Below are positions 10,573 to 18,300 of a DNA stretch of 64,000 nucleotides, piece after piece. Every line of letters begins with the position of its first letter. Within the stretch, counting starts at the first letter, position 1. This stretch comes from Natronococcus pandeyae (lineage in GTDB: Archaea; Halobacteriota; Halobacteria; Halobacteriales; Natrialbaceae): the NCBI RefSeq assembly GCF_008122205.1, contig NZ_PHNJ01000002.1, positions 62,001-126,000 on the forward strand, written 5' to 3'. Under the pieces are notes generated by a model. That model was not told where the DNA came from, ran no database searches, and worked only from the letters and a program-made list of their open reading frames with translations. The position numbers and the translations under genes were made by a program.

Positions 10573-11907
10573 ATGGGTACGAAAACGCCGTCAGAAGCGG
10601 ACATTCTTCGTCCGATCAAGAACACGACGACGAGGTACTTTCTCCTGTTCGGCGCCGCCGGACTGGCGCTACTGCTCTTTTTGGTCGGGTGGGGGTATCA
10701 GCTCGCGGAAGGGTTAGTCGTCACTGGCCTCTCTGATTGGGGGACCGGTGGTGGCGTTACGTGGGGGGTGTACATCGGCGCGTTCATCTGGTGGGTTGGG
10801 ATCGCCCACGGCGGCATCATCCTCTCGGCGGCGGTCAGGCTGCTCGGGATGGAGCGGTATATGCCGGTGGCGCGACTCGCCGAACTCCTGACGATCGCAG
10901 GGCTCTCCGCGGCGGGATTCTTTATTCTCGTCCACATGGGTCGCCCCGACCGGATGGTTACCAGCGTCCTCGGTCACTACCACATCACCGTCCACGCGTC
11001 ACCGCTGGTGTGGGACGTGACGGTCATCACGGCCTACTTCGTGCTGACGGCGACCTACCTCGGGCTCACGCTACGCTACGACGTGACCCGAATGCGCGAT
11101 CAGCTTCCGGATCACTTCGAGCCGATCTACAAGGGGCTGACGATCGGCTACAGCGAGCGAGAGGACGAAATCGTCCAGCGGATGGTCTGGTGGCTCGCGC
11201 TCGCGATCATCATCATGGCGCCGCTGTTGCTCCACGGCGGTGTGATTCCGTGGCTGTTCGCCGTGCTGCCAACGTATCCGGTCTGGTACGGCGGCGTCCA
11301 GGGCCCCCAGTTCCTCACGATCGCGCTGACGTCGGCGATCAGCGGCGTGATCCTGCTCTCGTACTCCTTCCGGTACGCCTACGACTGGGATCACATCATC
11401 ACCGACGACGTGTTCCGCGGGCTCCTGCTGTGGCTCGGGTTCTTCTGTATGCTCTTCCTCTGGCTACAGCTCCAGCAGAACGTCACCGGACTCTTCAGTC
11501 CCCCCATCGACGTGGACGTCGCGGCGGGAGCGAGGCTGGCACATCCCGTCTACATCACCGCGATGAGTCTGGTCTTCCTGGTGCTCGCGTACATCTTCGC
11601 ACAGACGATCCGTCCGGCGCTGTTCAGCAAGAAACGAGCCGTTCTCGCGGGGGTTCTGGTCCTCACCGCGACGCTGATAGAGAAAGTGCTGTTCGTCGTC
11701 GAGGGCTTTTTCCACCCCAGCTTCGAAATCTACGGGGCGACCCCCGGGACCTATTTCCCGAGTTGGATCGAGATCGCCTCGATCGCGGGGACGATCGGGA
11801 TGGTGACGCTGTTCTTCCTCACTGTCGCGAAGGTCGTTCCGGTGGTGGAACTCCACGCGATCGAGCACCTGCGAGGGGACCACGGCGAACACGACGAGCA
11901 CGAGTAG
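10573..11907 (+). CDS. NrfD/PsrC-family integral membrane protein
   Basis: This 444-residue protein has about ten transmembrane helices, the size of the DmsC/NrfD/PsrC/ActC group of membrane anchors that pass electrons between quinone and a periplasmic iron-sulfur/molybdo-enzyme partner. Recognisable segments are WGVYIGAFIWWVGIAHGGI in the first bundle, the HMGRPDRM turn typical of the family, and later helices ending in TIGMVTLFFLTVAKVVPVVEL. The C-terminus is acidic and His-rich (IEHLRGDHGEHDEHE). No catalytic or iron-sulfur subunit is encoded beside it, so the partner must be elsewhere. The downstream neighbour is the decayed end of the toxin locus, so missing genes of an operon could have been lost there. 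Confidence 0.88.
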   Translation: MGTKTPSEADILRPIKNTTTRYFLLFGAAGLALLLFLVGWGYQLAEGLVVTGLSDWGTGGGVTWGVYIGAFIWWVGIAHGGIILSAAVRLLGMERYMPVARLAELLTIAGLSAAGFFILVHMGRPDRMVTSVLGHYHITVHASPLVWDVTVITAYFVLTATYLGLTLRYDVTRMRDQLPDHFEPIYKGLTIGYSEREDEIVQRMVWWLALAIIIMAPLLLHGGVIPWLFAVLPTYPVWYGGVQGPQFLTIALTSAISGVILLSYSFRYAYDWDHIITDDVFRGLLLWLGFFCMLFLWLQLQQNVTGLFSPPIDVDVAAGARLAHPVYITAMSLVFLVLAYIFAQTIRPALFSKKRAVLAGVLVLTATLIEKVLFVVEGFFHPSFEIYGATPGTYFPSWIEIASIAGTIGMVTLFFLTVAKVVPVVELHAIEHLRGDHGEHDEHE

Positions 11908-12234
11908 AGAACGGACGGCGAGCGATCGCGGCGTTTTCTGTGAGTCGGTGACGACATTCCGAACGAACGCACCGGTTTCGAGGCGGCGGAGGTTCGGTCC
12001 TCGTCGACGCGAACGCGTACCAGTTCAAGGTCCTCGTTGCGGAACTCGGGGCCGATCCGGTCGCGAGGGACACAGAGGTCGATTCCGATCTCACCAGTCT
12101 CGAGGGCGGTAAACGGATCGTCGAACCCGTGAGCCTGTTGTCTCTGGCCTCGATCGGCGAACGCGGCATCCTGGAGGAATCAACGTCGGTCGGCGGTCGC
12201 CAGTCGACGCGGTCCCGGGGTTGTGGGGTTTCGA
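11908..12234. other. Decayed spacer between nrfD-like gene and toxin locus
   Basis: No intact gene is present. Two gene-like but start-less segments overlap on opposite strands. Plus-strand frame 11952-12281 reads SVLVDANAYQFKVLVAEL with haloarchaeal codon use. The minus-strand frame at about 11990-12190 reads HGFDDPFTALETGEIGIDL then RNEDLELVRVRVDEDR. Only one can be a true remnant; the minus-strand reading would fit the direction of the toxin locus. Neither has a plausible start, so I list the stretch as gene debris. Confidence 0.4.
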
Positions 12235-12461
12235 CGACGCCGCCTTGCCGCACTCGAGCGTCGCGGTGTAGTCGCGAGTGACTGCCAGACAGTAATCCCC
12301 ACGGGCGGGTTCGATGGTCACGTCAGCGCCGGCGTTTGCGTACCTGTCCGCACTCTTGATTTCGCCAGCCTGGCCCCTGAGGTACTCTTGAGCGCCTTGC
12401 CCGCCTCGCCGGCCGAAACCGGGATATCAACGACGAATCAAGAGCCGTACCGTCGTTACTT
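12235..12461 (-). pseudogene. Decayed toxin fragment (linker plus start of a C-terminal domain)
   Basis: Read on the minus strand, 12437-12381 encodes FVVDIPVSAGEAGKALKST. This matches FVVEMAVPAGEAGKALKST, which ends at residue 1144 of the 1508-residue toxin at 15353-19879. The DNA just upstream (to about 12461) also matches, with an internal deletion and stops. After a frame change, 12384-12235 encodes YLRGQAGEIKSADRYANAG and continues ADVTIEPARGDYCLAVTRD. This resembles the FRGLRGEADTVTRYSEQVD junction of the same toxin. So this is a broken third copy in which linker and C-terminal domain have been joined by deletion. Stops and frameshifts rule out expression. Its position behind a candidate immunity gene is that of a displaced cassette. 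Confidence 0.72.
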
Positions 12462-12500
12462 CTGATCGATCGATCCGCTCCGCAGCAGCCAAGCGGCGAG

Positions 12501-13253
12501 TCAGTGGTAGCGGTCGGTCTTCCCGAGCGCAATCCCGAGGTGGTCGCCGACCTCGAAACAGGGTTCCGCAGCGGGGCCGCACTGTCGGGGTGGCTCACGA
12601 ACGGCGAGAAACACGCCACCGTTGTCGAGTTCCTCGACGTACCAGGCGGGTGCTGACCGAACTCGCTCGCGCCCGAGCGCCTCGACCGTTTCGGGCCGGA
12701 AGACGTTGTATTCGTACAGCGGTGGGGTCGTCCTTGCGGCGAGGTCGTCGACAGTTTCTTGGGTACCAACGGCGATTCCGCCCCGCCGGCCGAATCCCCA
12801 CCTCGGCTCGAGGATGTCGGCGGCTCTAGCGAGAATCTCTACGAACTCCTGACGGCGGTCCGTGAGATTCGCTCGCGAGTCGGCGTCCTCTCCGTTCGTC
12901 TCCTCGAATGCGTAGACCGTCGTCGCGAACCGCAAGTACGGCCTCGAAGTGGAGGGGAGAAGTCCCATCCCGGTGTTGCTAAACCCGATGTTAATATCGT
13001 ACAAATCGAGTTCCATCGGGACACCAATCCGACAGTCCGGATGCGTAGACAGTACGTCGGCAGCCTCCTCCGCCGAACCGGGAACCCGTAGCTCATCGAC
13101 GTCGTGTCCGTCCGAATAATTCACATAGAACTCGTCCGCTTCGAGCGTATCGTCGGGATACTGTGGAAGCGTATCGAGTAGCGACTCGTACGTCGTTACC
13201 GACGGCTCATCGTCGAACACGTAGGCAATCTCGATCCAGTCGTAATCTTCCAT
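12501..13253 (-). CDS. Candidate immunity protein of the orphan toxin cassette
   Basis: This 250-residue soluble acidic protein (MEDYDWIEIAYVFDDEPSVT) has no signal peptide or membrane helix. It ends with a compact, possibly DNA- or protein-binding domain (RRGGIAVGTQETVDDLA, then APAWYVEELDNGGVFLAVRE). It starts 15 bases after the stop of the free-standing nuclease-like C-terminus at 13269-13607, so the two form a toxin/immunity pair by position. I do not recognise a named family; the general look (about 250 residues, aromatic motifs near the end) recalls large cytosolic immunity proteins. The role is inferred from context only. Confidence 0.7.
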   Translation of the reverse strand: MEDYDWIEIAYVFDDEPSVTTYESLLDTLPQYPDDTLEADEFYVNYSDGHDVDELRVPGSAEEAADVLSTHPDCRIGVPMELDLYDINIGFSNTGMGLLPSTSRPYLRFATTVYAFEETNGEDADSRANLTDRRQEFVEILARAADILEPRWGFGRRGGIAVGTQETVDDLAARTTPPLYEYNVFRPETVEALGRERVRSAPAWYVEELDNGGVFLAVREPPRQCGPAAEPCFEVGDHLGIALGKTDRYH

Positions 13254-13268
13254 GATGACTTTGCGAAC

Positions 13269-13607
13269 TTATCCTTCAATTACAGTGTCGGTGCTTTCAT
13301 CGACGACCTTGACCGTGACATCCGCATTGTTCCACTCGCCACTACCTACTAACTCACTCTCCCACTTTTGAATACTCGATTCCACTATATTCTGATCTCC
13401 GATATGGGTGGCGCGTACTTCCAGTGTATTGCCGTCGAGGTCAACGTCGCCGTGCTCCCTCATTGTTGTCAGCTTATTTTCGAACTCGCGATCTACGACA
13501 TCGGGATCGTAGCCGAACGACGACTTACTTTCGACGATTTCCCCGTTCGTTCGCTGGATATCCAGTTCGCCGACTCGCTGCTTTCCGTCGTAGACCTCGA
13601 GGTTCAT
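13269..13607 (-). CDS. Free-standing PD-(D/E)xK-like toxin C-terminal domain (orphan cassette)
   Basis: This 112-residue protein has no export signal. VGELDIQRTNGEIVESKSS (residues 12-30) aligns with YDLRLERSQGDEFVEVKTP (about 1401-1419) of the full toxin: a strand, an acidic turn and E-x-K (E26, K28), the core of restriction-endonuclease-fold nucleases. The remaining helix and strands (ENKLTTMREHG, NTLEVRATHIG, ADVTVKVVDES) match the same order in the toxin tip. In-frame stops lie two codons before the ATG, so it is not joined to a secretion module now. Bacterial polymorphic toxin loci keep such orphan tips as donors for recombination with the full-length gene. It could instead be expressed alone, or be inert. 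The DNA is clearly more AT-rich than the housekeeping genes. Confidence 0.7.
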   Translation of the reverse strand: MNLEVYDGKQRVGELDIQRTNGEIVESKSSFGYDPDVVDREFENKLTTMREHGDVDLDGNTLEVRATHIGDQNIVESSIQKWESELVGSGEWNNADVTVKVVDESTDTVIEG

Positions 13608-13867
13608 CTGTCAGATGTTTAAACTTTATGAGCTTTTTTATGATTTCTTCGTGCGGCGTACGCTACCGACGCTGCTATCGGTTTGACGGTAACCTCTTTG
13701 ATACCCCCGTCGAGAGTAAATGGTGATGAATCGGTTTCGGACGACTCAGCATAAACTGTTCAGGCTTCATCATTTGTTCTCTCGAATAGTTCGTAACCTC
13801 ACTCCGCCAATCACAAGGAACTGATAGGAGTCTTCTTGCCGAGGCACGGCGACCGTCGGCTTCGTTG

Positions 13868-14574
13868 CTAGTAGATTGCCTCGAGGTCTTCGACGGGTAC
13901 CCACTCGGACGTGCGTTCGATGGTCGCGACGGAGAACGCATCCTCGATCCGTTCGAGGAAGGAAGCGAGGGAGCGTCGATTCACCAATCCGATTTCTGTA
14001 TCCTCGAACCAGATGTCACTCAGCGGTGACACGACGATGGTTGTGACGTACTCCGCGTCGATATCGAATTGGGCCGTCTTCGGGCCATGCAACACCGTCA
14101 ACTCCAAGGATCGCGGGTAGGCTCGTTCCCGGTCGGCTCGCCGGAGCGATACTCGACCGTCCGGTTGCGTCTCGAGACGGCGACGGTACTGTCTGAAAGC
14201 TGCACCGCCACCTCGGTGCCGTCGAATCCGATGCGGGGGATCCACCGCGACTCCGATACCTCGACGCGGGCGGATTCGCGGAAGTCTATTGCAGTGATCC
14301 CGGACGCATTCCGAAGTTCGCGACCGATCGTGTTGACGTGTTCGTCGTCGCTCATTGCGACGGGGAGCTGCTGACCGGACGGAAACAGGTGAACGTGGTA
14401 GTTAATTTCCGTCGGAACGACGAAGTCCTCGAACGTCTCGAAAAGCGTTTCACACCGACCCACCATTTCCTCGACCTGTTCCTCACACGATGTCACGTTC
14501 GACGGGAGTACGAACTCCCAAAACGTGACGTCCTGATCCGCGTGAACGGCGACGTGACCGGAATTTTCGTTCAT
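13868..14574 (-). pseudogene. Frameshifted paralogue of the adjacent immunity gene
   Basis: The first part (14574-14098) reads MNENSGHVAVHADQDVTFWE and ends with NRTVEYRSGEPTGNEPTRD, then a stop. The second part continues in another frame as RSLELTVLHGPKT to SEWVPVEDLEAIY. Both align end to end with the 235-residue immunity protein at 14649-15356 (NHTVEYKKKRP, LLEIDLLHGPAS, SDWYPVERLEDIY). Comparing the two genes, one base is missing near 14107-14109, where the intact copy has an extra Leu codon position. Joined, the product would be about 235 residues. It is either a recently broken duplicate or a sequencing error. The start lies 75 bases after the intact copy ends. Confidence 0.8.
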
Positions 14575-14648
14575 AGGTGTGGATCTACTGAAATCAACAG
14601 TACTTCAACACTAGTCATACAAGAATCGAATTTAAATACCGATATTAG

Positions 14649-15356
14649 TTAGTAAATGTCTTCGAGTCGTTCAACAGGATACCAGTCTGACGTACGGTTG
14701 ACTTCTTCGACCGGCAGTGTGTCGTGGATTCGTTCGAGGAACGCCGCAAGATTCTGTGCGTTCGCTCGCCCGATTTCCGAATTTTCGAACCAGATATCAC
14801 TATTTAAATCAACGATGACGTATGTAGCGAACTCGGTCTCAATTGTGGATTTCGAGCTAGCCGGTCCGTGAAGTAAGTCTATCTCAAGCAAGTCTCGATC
14901 TGGAAGCTCGTTGGTCGGCCGCTTCTTTTTGTATTCGACGGTATGATTGGTCCGATCAGCAACGACCGGGCCATTCGTAAGCTCTACCAGTACGCTGTTA
15001 CCGTTGAACTCTATGTTGGGCATCCACCGTGAGGGGCAGTTGCTGATCTCAGTCGCCGTGAGGAACTCGTCAACACTAATTCCCTCCGAACTCTGGAGGT
15101 TCCGCTGGACCGTTTTTATTTTTGCATCGTCATACATACTCGCCGGGAGCTCGTGCCCGGCAGGAAAGCAGGGCACATGGAACTCGACCTCTGTTGGCGT
15201 AAGGAACTCGCCGAACGTCTGGAAGAACTGTTCACAGAGTTCCACCATTTCTCGGGTCTGCTCTTCACAGGTTTCGGCGGTAGAAGGGACTCCCAGTTCC
15301 CAGTACACTGCACCTTGGTCCCTGTGTACCGCTACGTGATCGTGATTCTTGTTCAT
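14649..15356 (-). CDS. Candidate immunity protein of the vWA toxin
   Basis: This 235-residue cytosolic protein (MNKNHDHVAVHRDQGAVYWE) has no signal sequence. Its start codon overlaps the toxin stop codon (15353-15356, ATGA), which couples the two translations and argues strongly for a toxin/antitoxin-type relation. Sequence shows an alpha/beta protein with a middle rich in aromatic and Pro residues (EVEFHVPCFPAGHELPASMY) and a helical end (NLAAFLERIHDTLPVEEV). I recognise no named family. A frameshifted copy follows directly. Codon use is AT-rich (TTA, ATA, AAT common) compared with the flanking housekeeping genes, a sign of recent transfer. Confidence 0.75.
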   Translation of the reverse strand: MNKNHDHVAVHRDQGAVYWELGVPSTAETCEEQTREMVELCEQFFQTFGEFLTPTEVEFHVPCFPAGHELPASMYDDAKIKTVQRNLQSSEGISVDEFLTATEISNCPSRWMPNIEFNGNSVLVELTNGPVVADRTNHTVEYKKKRPTNELPDRDLLEIDLLHGPASSKSTIETEFATYVIVDLNSDIWFENSEIGRANAQNLAAFLERIHDTLPVEEVNRTSDWYPVERLEDIY

Positions 15357-18300
15357 GTGTCTGGATCTGCTGAAATCGAAATTATTTCGATACCGCTGTC
15401 GTCACGCACTTGCATCCGCACCTCACTGAAGTCACCGGCTGGAGGTGTCTCGATGAGCATCTCGAGTTCGTTCTGAGCTAACTCGATATCAGTAGAGTCG
15501 CGTTTTACGGGCACTTCGAGAGTCGCCTGATCTCTCGAAACGTCCGGAGAGTTCGAGTACTTTTTATTCATCTCACTTTGTTGCCTCTTCCAATAATTGA
15601 AGTCGAGATCCGTGTCACTTTTTGGTGTCTTCACTTCGACGAATTCGTCTCCCTGGCTTCTCTCGAGACGAAGGTCGTAATCTCCGTCACCTGGTTCAAC
15701 CTCAATACGACGTACGTCGTCAACCTGTTCACTGTACCGGGTGACAGTGTCGGCCTCGCCACGCAGTCCTCTGAAGTCCGAACGTTGAGAATTTTCTTCA
15801 GTCAGGTCGTTGACGAGCCCTCGTTCATTCGAGATGGCATCGTTTTCGCCTGCTTTGCGAACATTCTCGACATATCGGTTCACATCCTCTGGATCGGCAT
15901 TCGTCGAGCTTTTCGCTAGGTTCGATCGCCAATCATCCCACTGGTTGAAGTTATTATAGCCGTTACCATCCTCTATCCTGAATAACGTCTCGAAGGTTCC
16001 GTCATCGAGCCTGTCGATGAGTCGGATTCCGTCACCATCGCTATTTCGGACGAGTTGTTTTGCACGTGTATTCGCCGCGCCATCAAGGCCGTCAATCCGT
16101 TTGACTGCCCGATCGATCTGGCGATAGGAGGTGACAGCATCACTATCTGCTGCTTTGTACACCCCTTCTCGGAACGTAGTGCCACCATCAGCGAGGACCG
16201 TTACCGTTCCCTCGTCTAACTGTCTCGTAGTATGGGCGTTGTCGACCTGTTTCCCGGTCGATCGACCCGGTAAAAGTCGGTGTGCCGCGTCATCCGCTAC
16301 TGAGAACGACCCAGTGAGTGCTCGAGAGAGTTGCTGACGACTGTACCTGACCGGCGCCGTCGCGGTCTGACCGCCCTGCTTTGCGATCTGGGCCGCCCGC
16401 TGGACCTGCGGTGTGCTGATCCGGTCGACCGTCGACTGCATCGTGTCGGTGCTCTTGAGCGCCTTGCCCGCCTCTCCGGCAGGAACCGCCATCTCGACGA
16501 CGAACCAGAAGAAGTAGCCCTGGTACCAGCCGTACCGGAAGTCGTCGTAGTACTGGTCACCGGGATCGTGGGGGTTGTTGAACTGCTGTTGGTCCTCGAT
16601 CGCCGCGGGCAACGCCTCGATGATCTCGTCGAAGTTCTCGACGGCCTCGGGAACTGCCTTCGCCGCTTCGACGATCACGTGCGGATCGTCGTAGATCGCC
16701 AAAATCCCACCGAGCGTTTCACCCGCACCGGTCGTCATTCCCTCGAGGAAGCCGAGCGCTTCCTCGACCTCGGCACTGGTGTACCCGGCAGCGCGAAGTT
16801 CCTGGGATACCTGATGGAAGATGCCGCCGACCTCGATCGCTTCCGCTTCGGTCGTCCCGACCTCCTCGATGGGGCCGTGGCGGTCGTCGACCTGGACGGT
16901 CACGGCAGTCCCCTCGAAGAGATCGGCGAACGTCGAGAGCGTCCCCGTCTCGAACTCGAGGGTACCGCCGTCGCTCGTCCCCGAAAGGGAAGTCGTATTC
17001 TTGACCGAGCCGTCCTGAACGATCCGCGCCTCACCGAGTCCCGCCTGGTCTTCTGCGAGGAACTGCACTTCGTACGTGCCGGTGGTGTCGAGTTCGGCGT
17101 CGACGTCGACGCCGTCCCAGCCGACCGAGACGGAGGCGCTGGCGGACGGATCGTCGAAGTGCGCGTAGGTGACGGTCACCTCCGGCGAACTGATGTCGAA
17201 CAGCGTCGGATCATCCGCGTCAGCGTCCGGAACGCCGTCGCCGGTCGTGTCCGTCGATTCCGGATCCGTTCCCAGTTCTTCGACCTCCTCGCGATCCGAC
17301 AGCCCGTCGCCGCTGGTGTCGTTGAGGAGCGGATTCGCGTGAACGCGCGTCGTCTCGAAGAGTTCGTCCACGGCACCGAGATCGTCGAGATCCTCGGCGC
17401 CCTCGAGTTCACCGAGCACCTCCAGCGACTCCTCGCGTGAGTCAGTGTAGGCGATCTCCCAGCCGTCCTCGAGTTGCTCGCGGTCGGTCAACCCGTCGCC
17501 GGTCGTATCCACCTTCGCGGGGTGGTGCGCGGCGTGGGTGACCTGTGCAGTGAGTTTCGTCTCGTTGTTCTCCTCGTGGACGCGGTAGTTGATGTCGACC
17601 GTCTCGTTGTCCTGAATGCCGTCGCCGCTGGTATCGAGTGCGATCGGATCGAGGTCCAATGATTCGCCCTCGACGCCCGGCGGGCCGCTCGGCATTTTCA
17701 GGTCCATCTCGGCGACGAGATCGGGAATGCCGTCGTCGTTGGTATCCTGCAGTTGGACTTCGGTCTGGTTCTCGGCGACACGGTCGAAGGTATCGGGCAG
17801 GTCGTCGGCGTCTTCGACGTGGTAATAGTCACCGTCAGCGGCACCGGCAATCGCCCGTAGTTCGTCCTCGTCGATGCTGCTCCCGAGTCCGATCGAACTG
17901 ATCTCGATGCCTTCCTCGGCCGCGTCTTCCGCAACGCCGACCGGATCCGGCCCGCGGTTGGTCTCGCCGTCCGCGAGCAGGATCATCACCGACGACCGAT
18001 TCTCCCAGCCGTTAGCCTCGAGTTCGTCGATTCCTTCCTCGAGGCCGCCGCCAGTGTTCGTCCAGCCGCCGGCATCCAGATTTTGAATGCTACGATTCAG
18101 TTCGTCGTGATCAGTCGTGAGCCCCTCGACGAGCGACGCGGAACTCGAGAACTCCACGAGTGCGCCGCGTTCGTCGTCCTCGAACGCGCCGACGAACCGC
18201 TGGGCGGCCTCCCGGGCGTAGTGGATTCGGTCGCCCCTCATCGAGCCGCTGACGTCGATCACGAACGTGAAGTCCGCCTTCTCGAGCGAGCCACCGTCGC

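Noticed and set aside
13675-13867. Possible fourth toxin remnant (DWRSEVTNYSREQ resembles DWRSNLAKSS of the toxin)
   Set aside because: Only four residues match in a row and the surrounding sequence does not align, so it is too weak to call.
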